A stretch of DNA of 64,000 bases from Bacillus sp. Cs-700 (GTDB taxonomy: Bacteria > Bacillota > Bacilli > Bacillales > Guptibacillaceae), in NCBI RefSeq assembly GCF_011082085.1, contig NZ_CP041063.1, positions 62,001 through 126,000 of the forward strand. Reading direction: 5' to 3'. The position numbers and the translations under genes are program-made. Numbering within the stretch: position 1 is the first letter of the stretch; every line of letters begins with the position of its first letter. Of the stretch, positions 37,546-45,419 are shown piece by piece. Below the pieces are notes generated by a model. That model made no database searches, was not told where the DNA came from, and worked only from the letters and a program-made list of their open reading frames with translations.

Positions 37546-37748
37546 TCTGGTTTGCTTTTTTTCAAATCATTCATCATTCTCCACGAGATCCAATTGGATT
37601 TAAAGTTGTATTGTTTCTCGTTTTTCTCTATCTAGTTTGTACGATTTCAATACAAATGGTGACGAGGGGAAAGGAGCTTCTTTTTCTCATTTCTTTCTCT
37701 ACAACTATTGCATTAGTCATTAATTATTTCTATATCTTAATCATATGA
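37542..37748 (+). CDS. Small two-helix membrane protein (68 aa), possibly truncated
   Basis: The 68-residue product has two or three hydrophobic helices (about 21-38 and 47-66). ATG 37542 has no ribosome-binding site of its own, but overlaps the stop of a 23-codon ORF. In its own frame the codons just upstream read ATG-TAT-TGA at 37512-37520, after GGTGGAGGTGG. If that TGA were a sense codon, the protein would start 10 codons earlier with a good ribosome-binding site, so the gene could carry a nonsense mutation. Family not recognised. A terminator follows. Confidence 0.4.
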   Translation: MIWFAFFQIIHHSPRDPIGFKVVLFLVFLYLVCTISIQMVTRGKELLFLISFSTTIALVINYFYILII

Positions 37749-37760
37749 GTTGTAGTCCAT

Positions 37761-37799
37761 AAAAAAGTGCACTACCAAATTGGTAGTGCGCTTTTATTA
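37761..37799 (-). terminator. Bidirectional terminator before opuD 3' end
   Basis: AAAAGTGCACTACCA and TGGTAGTGCGCTTTT pair with one mismatch around AATT. On the minus strand it ends opuD; on the plus strand it ends the small membrane protein gene. Confidence 0.82.
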
Positions 37800-39308
37800 T
37801 TTTGACTCATCTTTTTTAGGTGGTCTTGGCGGTATTTTCTCTTGTTTAAAAGCTTTTAATAGAGAGATAATCATACCGATTATGATAATGGCAAACGGAA
37901 AAGCGGCTATGATAGACGCAGTTTGCAAGGCACCGAGGCCACCTGACCAAAGGAGAACTGCAGCAGCTGATGACTGAATCACACCCCAAGTTAATTTCAC
38001 TTTGGTTGAAGGATTCATACTTCCGTTCGTCGTTTGCATCCCAAGAACAAATGTTGCTGAGTCAGCCGATGTAATAAAGAAGGTACTGATTAGTAATATC
38101 GCAATGATCGACATCAATGTACCAAGTGGATATTGCTCAAGTACAGCGAATAGTGCAACTTCCATACCCTGGTTGTTAATAATGTCGTAAATACCTGTTC
38201 CGGCCATATCAAGAGAAATGGCTGAACCTCCAAACACGGAGAACCATAATGCACCAAAAATCGTTGGCACTAAAAGAACACCAAGAACAAATTCTCGAAT
38301 CGTTCTACCTTTTGATACACGAGCGATAAATGTTCCTACAAATGGCGCCCAGGCAATCCACCATGCCCAGTAGAAGATTGTCCAGCTCTGAATCCATGAT
38401 GACCCTTCAAATGGTCTCATACGAAGGCTCATGCTAGGTAAATTTTGAATATAAGAACCAAGAGTCGATGTAAACAGGTCCATAATAAAGTTTGTTGGTC
38501 CTGCAAAGAGTAGGAAGAACATAAGTAAAATCGCAAGGACAATGTTTGTATTACTTAAATATTTAATTCCTTTTGAAATTCCAGTTGATGCGGAAATCAT
38601 ATAGAGGACCGTTACAACTAAAATAATAATTAACTGTGTTGTAAATGAATTTTCGACCCCGGTTAAATAAGAGATTCCTCCACCGATTTGTGAAGCTCCG
38701 AATCCGAGTGAAGTAGCGACACCAAATACGGTCGCAATAACAGCGATAACGTCAATTATTTTACCGATTGGTCCATTTACTCGCTCTCCAAGAATCGGAT
38801 AGAAAATAGCACTAATAAGACCTGGTGCTCCTTTTCTAAACTTAAAGAATGCTAATGCTAACGCAACGGTGGTATAAATCGCCCAAGGGTGTAGCCCCCA
38901 ATGGAAGAAACTATACTGAAACGCAAGTCGTGCTGCTTCATCTGACTGAGAAGCTGCGCCAGCGGGTGGATCATAATAATGGAACATTGGTTCTGCAACG
39001 CCCCAGAATACAAGTCCAATTCCCATTCCAGCTGAGAATAACATCGCAAACCATGTAATGAGATTATACTCCGGTACATCTGTTTCTTTTCCAAGTCGAA
39101 GTCTACCGTACTTCGAAAAAATAAGATAGATCGCAAAAATTAGAAAGCCTGACGCTGCTAATAAATAAAACCATCCAAACTTCACCTGAAGAAAGCTTTG
39201 AAGTGAAGAAGTCGTTGCATCTAAAGACTCTGGAGAAATGGTTCCCCAAGAAATAAAGAGAAGAGATAATACTACAGAGATTATAAAGACTGCTGTAAGC
39301 TTATTCAA
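37797..39308 (-). CDS. opuD: BCCT family glycine betaine-type transporter (OpuD-like)
   Basis: The 503-residue carrier has twelve hydrophobic helices and the BCCT core: MGIGLVFWGVAEPMFHY (about 99-115) and the substrate-site helix with FYWAWWIAWAPFVGTFIARVSKGRT (Trp-rich, about 320-345; quoted in part from memory of the family). Such carriers import glycine betaine or related osmolytes with sodium. The hydrophilic C-terminus is short. The start is TTG 39308, with AGGTGA 9 nt upstream. It is inserted between pdhD and SR1 relative to B. subtilis. Confidence 0.87.
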   Translation of the reverse strand: MNKLTAVFIISVVLSLLFISWGTISPESLDATTSSLQSFLQVKFGWFYLLAASGFLIFAIYLIFSKYGRLRLGKETDVPEYNLITWFAMLFSAGMGIGLVFWGVAEPMFHYYDPPAGAASQSDEAARLAFQYSFFHWGLHPWAIYTTVALALAFFKFRKGAPGLISAIFYPILGERVNGPIGKIIDVIAVIATVFGVATSLGFGASQIGGGISYLTGVENSFTTQLIIILVVTVLYMISASTGISKGIKYLSNTNIVLAILLMFFLLFAGPTNFIMDLFTSTLGSYIQNLPSMSLRMRPFEGSSWIQSWTIFYWAWWIAWAPFVGTFIARVSKGRTIREFVLGVLLVPTIFGALWFSVFGGSAISLDMAGTGIYDIINNQGMEVALFAVLEQYPLGTLMSIIAILLISTFFITSADSATFVLGMQTTNGSMNPSTKVKLTWGVIQSSAAAVLLWSGGLGALQTASIIAAFPFAIIIIGMIISLLKAFKQEKIPPRPPKKDESK

Positions 39309-39657
39309 ATTTCATCATCACCTTTCTGAATAATTAACTGTACTTTCATCCGAAAAGCTTTTTTAATAAATCAGAAATAAAATGCATGTGTACTCAATTT
39401 CACCTGTCGTTACCAAAACTATGCAGCAAGCACCCTATTTCCTATTATTAACAGGCTTTATAACGGATCGCGAAATTTGCCACGTTGTCTAGTATATTTG
39501 TTGAAATCAACGTTGTAAAGGGAAATACCATGTCAGAGAGGTAGTCAGAATTGTAGGATAATGAAAAGGGATTTGTTGGTTAAATGTGACATTCTTCTCT
39601 TTCACCAGCTCGATAATTGGTTTATGATGAAGGGAGACTACATAAGGAGAGAGAGAA
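39309..39657. other. Intergenic region between opuD and the deacetylase gene
   Basis: The 349-bp gap separates two divergent genes and must hold both promoters. I see no clear sigma-A pair. A small palindrome GTTGA-AA-TCAAC occurs near 39500. The last 15 bp contain the AAGGAGAG ribosome-binding site of the lipoprotein gene. No ORF or terminator is convincing. Confidence 0.4.
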
Positions 39658-40533
39658 ATGACAAATACGTTAAAATGGATGATGTTAGCACTACTGGTTT
39701 TTGTAGCTGCTTGCTCAACGAATGCAGGATCGGAACCAAATACAGATGCATCAAAAAACGAAGCTAGCAATAGCCAACAGGCTTCAAACGAGGAAGAAAC
39801 GAGCGAAGACTCTTCTGATGAAGAAGCAGATTCAAAAGAGGCGAGTGACCAAGAGGAGAAGAAAGAGGAAGAAGAGGCCACTGCTGAAGAGACAGAGCCT
39901 GAATATCGCTTGAATGAAGCATTTTGGGGATTTGAACCAATAAATGATGCTCCAGCTGAAGCGGTGCTTCTTACAATCGATGATGCACCAGATAAAAATG
40001 CAGTTGAAATGGCAAAGACACTTAAAGAACTCGATGCTCCTGCAATTTTCTTTGTGAATGGTCATTTTATTGATACTGATGAAGAAAAGGCTAGATTAAA
40101 GGAAATATATGAGATGGGCTTTGCAATTGGTAATCATACGATGACGCATGCTGATTTGAAATCTTTATCTGAGGATGAGCAAAAGGAAGAGATTTTGAAA
40201 TTAAACGAGATGATTGAAGAAGTGATTGGGGAGAAGCCGAAGTTTTTTAGAGCGCCATTCGGATCAAACACTGATTATTCCAAATCACTTGCTAAAGAAG
40301 AAGGCATGCTTGTGATGAATTGGACGTATGGATATGATTGGGTAAAGGAATATCAAAATAAAGCTGCACTAGCTGACATAATGGTCAATTCACCACTTCT
40401 ACAAAATGGAGCAAACTTGCTTATGCATGACCGTGATTGGACAGCTGCGGCCATGAGTGACATTGTTTCCGGATTAAGAGATAAAGATTATGATCTCATC
40501 AATCCAGAACAAATCGAATTAGTCAAAAAATAA
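39658..40533 (+). CDS. Polysaccharide deacetylase (NodB-domain) lipoprotein
   Basis: The 291-residue protein has a lipoprotein signal with lipobox FVAAC (Cys19), then an acidic Ser/Glu-rich linker (about 25-80) and a NodB domain. Catalytic features are LLTIDDAP near residue 103 (metal Asp), the HxxxH in GNHTMTHADL near 160, and RAPFG near 197. The usual TFDDGP is altered to TIDDAP. It would deacetylate or otherwise modify peptidoglycan or another surface glycan at the outer membrane face. AAGGAGAGAGAGAA precedes the ATG. Confidence 0.85.
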   Translation: MTNTLKWMMLALLVFVAACSTNAGSEPNTDASKNEASNSQQASNEEETSEDSSDEEADSKEASDQEEKKEEEEATAEETEPEYRLNEAFWGFEPINDAPAEAVLLTIDDAPDKNAVEMAKTLKELDAPAIFFVNGHFIDTDEEKARLKEIYEMGFAIGNHTMTHADLKSLSEDEQKEEILKLNEMIEEVIGEKPKFFRAPFGSNTDYSKSLAKEEGMLVMNWTYGYDWVKEYQNKAALADIMVNSPLLQNGANLLMHDRDWTAAAMSDIVSGLRDKDYDLINPEQIELVKK

Positions 40534-40559
40534 ACAGCCAATTGGCTGTTTATTTTTTT
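40531..40559 (+). terminator. Bidirectional terminator
   Basis: TAAACAGCCAATTGGCTGTTTA is a perfect palindrome followed by seven T residues. It ends the deacetylase gene and overlaps the stop of the opposing gene. Confidence 0.85.
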
Positions 40560-40930
40560 GTGTATCGCATTTTCCGACCATTAAAAAGGATGAGATCTGC
40601 TTTTAGTTTTGTTGCAAGAAATTTACATAGTTCATTTGCTTTTGCTTTATCACCATGAGTCGATTGATCCGGTAAAACAATCTGGATCTTTTTTTCAACT
40701 AGTCCAATGACAATTGTACGGTATCCATCATTATTACCCTTTAAATAAAACCATTCATCAGAGTCAGCATTTTCAACAAGTGTATAAGGAAAAGCAAAGT
40801 CACCGTACGACCAGGAAAGCTGTTCTCCTGTTTTCGAAGTAATGTTCATGTAATAAGTGAGCAGTTCTTTAACGTGAATGAGTGACAGATCCTCGTCTGT
40901 TACGGGAGTGAGGTAAGCGCTTTGTGGCAT
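40550..40930 (-). CDS. Small conserved protein, probably DUF1885
   Basis: The 126-residue soluble protein begins PQSAYLTPVTDEDLSLIHVKEL and contains YYMNITSKTGEQLSWSYGDF and FPYTLVENADSDEWFYLKG. This matches the DUF1885 family of Bacilli as I recall it, a small alpha/beta protein with a solved structure but no function. The assignment is tentative. AGAAAGGAGGATTCG precedes the ATG. It diverges from SR1 and may share the upstream region with it. Confidence 0.6.
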   Translation of the reverse strand: MPQSAYLTPVTDEDLSLIHVKELLTYYMNITSKTGEQLSWSYGDFAFPYTLVENADSDEWFYLKGNNDGYRTIVIGLVEKKIQIVLPDQSTHGDKAKANELCKFLATKLKADLILFNGRKMRYTKK

Positions 40931-41025
40931 CGAATCCTCCTTTCTTCATCTCCATTAGTTTACAGGCAAAAATGTTTTCTGACAATTAGTAGTTTAGAAC
41001 ACATAATAGCGTAAAAAGAATATAA

Positions 41026-41068
41026 TGTGATATACAATATAGTGTTGACAAAACAATTGTGACACACT
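41026..41068 (+). promoter_or_regulatory. Two CcpN-type sites at the SR1 promoter
   Basis: TGTGATATACA at 41026-41036 fits the CcpN consensus TRTGHYATAYW at all 11 positions, just upstream of the -35. TGTGACACACT at 41058-41068 fits at 10 of 11 and lies in the spacer between -35 and -10. CcpN is the main repressor of SR1 in B. subtilis and binds two sites there. The consensus is quoted from memory. Confidence 0.65.
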
Positions 41069-41073
41069 ATTAT
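41045..41073 (+). promoter_or_regulatory. Sigma-A promoter of SR1
   Basis: TTGACA (41045-41050) and TATTAT (41068-41073) with an exact 17-bp spacer. Predicted transcription start is about 41080. Confidence 0.85.
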
Positions 41074-41086
41074 GGAATTAAGCGAA

Positions 41087-41101
41087 ACGGAAGCGTTTTC
41101 A
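41087..41101 (+). promoter_or_regulatory. cre-like CcpA site in the SR1 leader
   Basis: ACGGAAGCGTTTTCA agrees with the cre consensus WTGNAARCGNWWWCA at 14 of 15 positions. It starts about 8 bp after the predicted transcription start, a position suited to a CcpA roadblock. Confidence 0.6.
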
Positions 41102-41125
41102 AAACTAACTTAAGGGGTGTTGAGA

Positions 41126-41239
41126 ATGGGTATTATCATTTGCCAAACTTGCGAGAAAACAATTGATCACGTTCATGAAGAAAAGGTAAGCACGCTTTAT
41201 AGCAGATGCCCGGAATGCAATAAAAAGGATAAAAAATAA
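41126..41239 (+). CDS. sr1P: GapA-binding peptide SR1P
   Basis: ATG 41126 follows AAGGGGTG by 6 nt. The 37-residue peptide begins MGIIICQTCEKTIDHVHEEK and ends with CPECNKKDKK; it has two Cys pairs (Cys6/Cys9 and Cys28/Cys31) that could bind zinc. It resembles SR1P of B. subtilis (start MGTIVCQ, EEKVTTLY in the middle), which binds glyceraldehyde-3-phosphate dehydrogenase GapA and promotes its link with RNase J1. The C-terminal Cys pair is better formed here than in my memory of the B. subtilis peptide. Confidence 0.9.
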   Translation: MGIIICQTCEKTIDHVHEEKVSTLYSRCPECNKKDKK

Positions 41240-41252
41240 TTTTGATAAGACA

Positions 41253-41283
41253 AAGAGGCTGCCCTAGGGCAGCCTCTTATTTA
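41253..41283 (+). terminator. Shared terminator of SR1 and speA
   Basis: AAGAGGCTGCCC-TA-GGGCAGCCTCTT is a perfect palindrome (41253-41278) with a T-rich tail on both strands. It overlaps the speA stop codon. Confidence 0.9.
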
Positions 41284-42752
41284 ATTGCCTTATATTCTTT
41301 AATCACACGGATATCGTTTAATTCATCATCTTCAGGTCCTTGAACAGGAAGACCAGCTTCAATATTTTCCACAATATATTTTAAGTTTTCTTCCGTAATG
41401 ATTTCACCAGGAATAAAGATTGGAATGCCTGGTGGATAAACCATAACGAATTCAGCGATGACGCGCCCCGCTGACTCAGTAAATGGAATAATTTCCGTTT
41501 CGGAATAAAAAGCATCCCTTGGAGAAACGGCTAGCGTCGGTATATCTGGAGCATGAACCTCAAACTTTTCAGCAACTGTACCATCTGACTCTTTAAAAGC
41601 TTCTACCATATCTTTTAAGGCGTATACAAGAGCATTAACGGATTCCTCATTATCCCCTGGTGTGACGATACAAAGCAAATTATACAAATCAGAAAGCTCC
41701 ACTTCCAGATTCGCCTCTTTTCGTAACCATACTTCTGCTTCATAGCCCGTAATCCCTAGATCGTGGACAGAGATAATTAGTTTTGTTGGATCATAGTCGT
41801 AAGTGGCATTCGTTCCAAGAATTTCATTCCCAACACAATAGAGTGGTGAGATATCATTAATTTGATTCCGTGCTCGGTCTGCTAGTTGTATCGCGTTTTC
41901 GATTAACTCGTACCCATCCATCACGAGTCTCTTTCTTGCAACATCAAGAGAAGCAAGGAGAATATAAGAAGTAGAAGTTGTTGTGAGCATGCTGATAATA
42001 GTTTGTACGCGCTTAGCAGAGATTAGGCCTTCTTTTACATTTAGCACAGAGCTTTGTGTCATGGATCCACCGAGTTTATGAACGCTAGTTGCGGCCATAT
42101 CTGCACCTGCCTGCATTGCTGAAACTGGCAAGCGATCATGAAAATGAATGTGAACACCATGTGCTTCATCAACTAAAACGGGAACGTCATATTCATGAGA
42201 AATTGACACAATTTCTTCTAAATTCGCAGAAATCCCGAAATAAGTAGGATTAATAACGAGAACGCCTTTAGCATCGGGGTGCTGTTCGAGCGCTTTCTTT
42301 ACTGCGACCGGAGTGATGCCATGAGAAATGCCGAGCTTAGGATCAATTTCAGGGTGAATGAATACGGGCGTGGCACCTGAAAAGATGATGGCAGACATGA
42401 CTGATTTATGGACGTTTCTTGGCACGATAATTTTGTCACCAGGAGAACATACGGTCATAACCATTGTCATGATTGCGCCACTTGTACCTTGAACCGAGAA
42501 GAAGGTGGAATCGGCACCAAATGCTTCTGCTGCAAGGTCTTGAGCTTTCTTAATTATGCCATGTGGATGATGAAGATCATCAAGAGGCTGAATATTAATT
42601 AAATCAATCGAAAGTGCATTATCTCCGATAAATGCACGAAATTCAGGATCCATTCCATTTCCTTTTTTATGACCAGGAATATGAAATTGAATGGGGTTTT
42701 TATTTGCGTGGTTAACTAAACCAGTGAATAATGGTGTTTCGTTTTGTTGCAA
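41277..42752 (-). CDS. speA: Arginine decarboxylase SpeA (Orn/Lys/Arg decarboxylase family)
   Basis: The 491-residue PLP enzyme makes agmatine for polyamine synthesis; the close paralogue group also includes lysine decarboxylase. The PLP lysine is in TSVHKLGGSMTQSS (about residue 230), with the HIPGHKKG start near 26 and the QGTSGAIMTM segment near 90. Its sequence follows B. subtilis SpeA through most of its length as I recall it. TTG 42752 is placed 6 nt after GAGGTG; the GTG at 42761 lies in that site. It converges on SR1, as in B. subtilis. Confidence 0.92.
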   Translation of the reverse strand: MQQNETPLFTGLVNHANKNPIQFHIPGHKKGNGMDPEFRAFIGDNALSIDLINIQPLDDLHHPHGIIKKAQDLAAEAFGADSTFFSVQGTSGAIMTMVMTVCSPGDKIIVPRNVHKSVMSAIIFSGATPVFIHPEIDPKLGISHGITPVAVKKALEQHPDAKGVLVINPTYFGISANLEEIVSISHEYDVPVLVDEAHGVHIHFHDRLPVSAMQAGADMAATSVHKLGGSMTQSSVLNVKEGLISAKRVQTIISMLTTTSTSYILLASLDVARKRLVMDGYELIENAIQLADRARNQINDISPLYCVGNEILGTNATYDYDPTKLIISVHDLGITGYEAEVWLRKEANLEVELSDLYNLLCIVTPGDNEESVNALVYALKDMVEAFKESDGTVAEKFEVHAPDIPTLAVSPRDAFYSETEIIPFTESAGRVIAEFVMVYPPGIPIFIPGEIITEENLKYIVENIEAGLPVQGPEDDELNDIRVIKEYKAIK

Positions 42753-42929
42753 ATCAAGCACCTCTTTATTTATACTTTAGTACAGATAGCATTCCACCAA
42801 CGTTTGGGGAATGAGAATTTGATTTTGAATGAGCTTTTTATCCTTAAACAAACTGAGTATAATCACATAAGTACTATTTTGCAAGTTTTATTTAGATGCT
42901 AGGTCTCTTTTATAGTTCTAAAAAAGGAG

Positions 42930-42971
42930 ATCCTCTCTTATTCTCGAAATGAATGATGGGAAGGAGAGGAT
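42930..42971 (+). repeat. Inverted repeat that covers the ribosome-binding site of the nitronate monooxygenase-like gene
   Basis: ATCCTCTC (42930-42937) is complementary to GAGAGGAT (42964-42971), which contains the GGAGAGG Shine-Dalgarno sequence. The loop is 26 nt. If transcribed, pairing would hide the ribosome-binding site. Confidence 0.4.
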
Positions 42972-42976
42972 AAGTG

Positions 42977-43936
42977 ATGAAGTGGAAGACGCGATTTACG
43001 GAGTTATTAGGTATAAAGAAACCAATTGTTCAGGGAGGACTTGCCTACCTGGCCTATCACGAGTTAGCTTCTGCGGTTAGCAACGCAGGTGGGCTAGGTC
43101 AGCTCACAGCAATGTCTATGGACTCAGAAACACAGCTAAAAAAGGAAATATACCTTACAAAAAGTCTTACCGATCAACCATTCGGAGTCAATTTTGCAAT
43201 TGGCCAGCACGGGAGGCCATTTGAACACATGCTTGACACTGCTATCCAAGAAGGAGTAGAAATCATTTCGGTTACAGGTGGTAATCCTAAGCCTGTTTTT
43301 GATATGGTGAGAGGGACAAACGTGAAAGTCCTTGTTTTAACAGCTGGGAAGCGACAGGCGATTAAGGCAGAAGAGCTAGGTGCAACAGCCGTCATGGTTG
43401 TTGGACAAGAAGGTGGTGGACATCTCGGAAAGGAAGATACTGGGACAATGGTTCTCGTTCCTCAAGTAGTTGATGCAGTTTCGATTCCCGTTATTGCATC
43501 AGGCGGAATAGGAGATGGGCGGGGATTAATGGCTTCTCTCGCACTTGGCGCTGAAGGAATTGAAATGGGAACAAGATTTATTGCTACGAAAGAGTGTACA
43601 CACGCTCATGATGCTTACAAACAACGTTTGTTACAGGGATCCGAGACGGATACAATGATTATTAAACGAAGCCTTGGTGCGCCTGCACGAGTAATCCGAA
43701 ATGTATTTGCTGAACGAATTACTGAAATTGAAGCAAGTAATGGTGGATATGATCTTCTCAAAGAATACATAAGCGGTGAAGCGAACAGGAAGTTTATATA
43801 TGAAGGAAAAGATGAAGAAGGTTTTGCGTGGGCAGGACAGGTGATGGGTGCGATTCATGATGTTCCTTCCGTACACGAGTTATTCGAACGGATGGATCAA
43901 GAAGCAAAAGAGATTCGAATAAAATGGCAACTTTAG
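42977..43936 (+). CDS. Nitronate monooxygenase / FabK-like FMN protein
   Basis: The 319-residue TIM-barrel flavoprotein starts with IKKPIVQGGLAYLA and has GVNFAIG, VTGGNPKPVF, VVGQEGGGHLG near residue 140 (the GxEAGGH-like FMN/substrate loop, here with Gly for Ala), and IASGGIGDGRG near 175 for phosphate binding of FMN. It belongs to the 2-nitropropane dioxygenase family, which includes nitronate monooxygenase and the enoyl-ACP reductase FabK. No fatty acid genes lie next to it, so the former is more likely. ATG 42977 is 7 nt from GGAGAGG. yktA follows after 14 bp. Confidence 0.8.
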   Translation: MKWKTRFTELLGIKKPIVQGGLAYLAYHELASAVSNAGGLGQLTAMSMDSETQLKKEIYLTKSLTDQPFGVNFAIGQHGRPFEHMLDTAIQEGVEIISVTGGNPKPVFDMVRGTNVKVLVLTAGKRQAIKAEELGATAVMVVGQEGGGHLGKEDTGTMVLVPQVVDAVSIPVIASGGIGDGRGLMASLALGAEGIEMGTRFIATKECTHAHDAYKQRLLQGSETDTMIIKRSLGAPARVIRNVFAERITEIEASNGGYDLLKEYISGEANRKFIYEGKDEEGFAWAGQVMGAIHDVPSVHELFERMDQEAKEIRIKWQL

Positions 43937-43950
43937 AGAGGGGTTAAAAA

Positions 43951-44223
43951 ATGGAAGTCCAATATCCTATTTCCATTGATTGGAGCAAAGACGAAGTAAT
44001 TAAAGTAGTTAATTTTTTTGAATTGATTGAGAAAGCCTATGGTCAGGGTGTTCATAAGGATGAATTAATTAGTAGCTATCATGAATTTAAAGATGTTGTT
44101 CCTTCTAAATCGGAGGAAAAACAAATCTTTAAACAGTTTGATAAAGAGACGGGCTTTTCAACTTATCACGTTGTCAAAGAAGCGAAGCAAACAGAACGTG
44201 ATCGAGTAAAAATGACAACATAA
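43951..44223 (+). CDS. yktA: UPF0223 family protein YktA
   Basis: The 90-residue protein has the UPF0223 pattern: PISIDWSKDEVIKVVNFFE at the N-terminus, then YHEFKDVVPSKSEEKQIFKQ. It is a small helical protein of unknown function. AGAGAGGGG precedes the ATG. It lies next to yktB as in B. subtilis and is probably cotranscribed with the monooxygenase-like gene. Confidence 0.88.
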   Translation: MEVQYPISIDWSKDEVIKVVNFFELIEKAYGQGVHKDELISSYHEFKDVVPSKSEEKQIFKQFDKETGFSTYHVVKEAKQTERDRVKMTT

Positions 44224-44252
44224 AAACCAGGGGGAAACCCCTGGTTTTTATG
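44222..44252 (+). terminator. Bidirectional terminator between yktA and yktB
   Basis: AAAAACCAGGGG and CCCCTGGTTTTT form a 12-bp stem around GAAA, a stable tetraloop. Confidence 0.92.
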
Positions 44253-44877
44253 TTGTAGGTTGAAGTGAAAGGTGATAAAACGGCATAAGCGTTTCAAACG
44301 TTTTTTTAACCTCTTGAATAAATTGGTCCCCGTCTTGCAAAAGGGGATCATCACTCGTAAAATGCCGTCCAATGAGAAACTCCCCTTTTTTTACATCGCG
44401 GAAGCGGGTGAGAACCTTTTCGATCTCAACATCTTTAAGAGGTTGACTTGCTTTTTTCTTTGTATGATCAGTGGAAATCCAATAAGATACCGGAACGTCT
44501 TCTTTAAGCTTATGCATATGTTCTAAAAGTAACGTAGCCATTTGTGGCTTTCCTGGCAACTCATAAATGTAAGCGAGCCATACAAAAACATGATCATCAA
44601 ATAGGCCTATTTGAAAGTGAGGGGTCATTTTGTATCCGCGTTTATTGTGAGAAAATGCCATCCATGTATCAACTGGTGGGTTCTTTGTTCTTCGTGCATG
44701 ACGTGCAATGTGAAGATGCATTTCATTACCAGCAAGCATTTCTAGATCACTTTTCACGTCGTCGCTGATTGCCTGAAACTTTGGCTGTATTCGTTCTTGA
44801 ATGGCTTCCATTCTCGCATCAAGTCCTTCGATTTCGAAGGCGTTAAAATCGTGTTGAGTAAATCCGTTAAATGACAT
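44248..44877 (-). CDS. yktB: UPF0637 family protein YktB
   Basis: The 209-residue protein matches UPF0637/YktB: FTQHDFNAFEIEGLDARMEA at the N-terminus, the HIARHARRTKNPPVDTW segment near residue 60, and a C-terminal FETLMPFYHLS. A structure is known for the family but no function. ATG 44877 follows GGAGG by 5 nt; the ATG at 44889 overlaps it. It converges on yktA. Confidence 0.9.
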   Translation of the reverse strand: MSFNGFTQHDFNAFEIEGLDARMEAIQERIQPKFQAISDDVKSDLEMLAGNEMHLHIARHARRTKNPPVDTWMAFSHNKRGYKMTPHFQIGLFDDHVFVWLAYIYELPGKPQMATLLLEHMHKLKEDVPVSYWISTDHTKKKASQPLKDVEIEKVLTRFRDVKKGEFLIGRHFTSDDPLLQDGDQFIQEVKKTFETLMPFYHLSLQPTT

Positions 44878-45052
44878 AATATCCTCCATTACGACAAAAT
44901 TTTATACATTTATAGTAACATAGAACTGCAATTTATATGAAAACTGACGATTGATGTGTAAGGATAGGTTTGAAAAAGAAGCAAAAGAGGAAAAATAGTA
45001 ACAAATAAAGAGGTTGCATAGTGAGCAGGGAAGGCATAAGATATAGTAATCA

Positions 45053-45110
45053 AAGCAGAAATATCAGAATATTCCGTCTTATAAGGTTCCTCTGATAACT
45101 ATGACTGCTT
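45053..45110 (+). other. Nested inverted repeats in the ykzI leader
   Basis: AAGCAG (45053-45058) can pair with CTGCTT (45105-45110), and TATCAGA (45062-45068) with TCTGATA (45091-45097), giving a two-helix stem with a 22-nt loop, 30 bp upstream of the ykzI start. No known riboswitch motif was recognised. Confidence 0.35.
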
Positions 45111-45139
45111 AATCGAAAAGAAGAGGGGTGTAGGTTACC

Positions 45140-45328
45140 ATGAAACAAGTGATTCAGTCATTACAAAGAAACGAAGCAGAGAAGCGGATTCCGGTATTGA
45201 GAATGGAGATTGACTATGAGCTGGCAACGCTACACGATGCAATGACGGCTAGTGATCAAGATGGAATGGCGAGATGTAAAGTGAAGCTTGAAGAACTTCG
45301 TAAAGAAATGGTTAGATTAGAAGCGTAG
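45140..45328 (+). CDS. ykzI: Small helical protein YkzI
   Basis: The 62-residue protein is highly charged and predicted helical (EKRIPVLRMEIDYELATLHD, then KCKVKLEELRKEM-like heptads). It holds the place and size of ykzI between yktB and yktC in B. subtilis. Function is unknown. AGAGGGGTG lies about 10 nt before the ATG. A terminator follows, so it is a separate unit from yktC. Confidence 0.75.
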   Translation: MKQVIQSLQRNEAEKRIPVLRMEIDYELATLHDAMTASDQDGMARCKVKLEELRKEMVRLEA

Positions 45329-45331
45329 CGA

Positions 45332-45362
45332 AACGAACCTTGCAAAAAGGTTCGTTTTTTCT
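45332..45362 (+). terminator. Terminator of ykzI
   Basis: ACGAACCTT and AAGGTTCGT pair around a short A-rich loop, followed by six T residues. Confidence 0.88.
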
Positions 45363-45419
45363 TCTTTTCCTGTCATAATAAGAACTAGCATGAAATATAC
45401 GGTAAAAGGAGATCGAAGC

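Larger units (their letters stand above)
41080..41283 (+). ncRNA. sr1: SR1 dual-function small RNA
   Basis: The transcript from the promoter at 41045-41073 to the palindromic terminator ending near 41283 would be about 204 nt, close to the 205 nt reported for SR1 of B. subtilis. It lies between the pdh region and speA, the same place as in B. subtilis, and encodes an SR1P-like peptide. In B. subtilis SR1 base-pairs with ahrC mRNA, blocking its translation, and its peptide binds GapA. The ahrC pairing part cannot be checked here. CcpN-like and cre-like sites suggest glycolytic repression. Confidence 0.88.
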
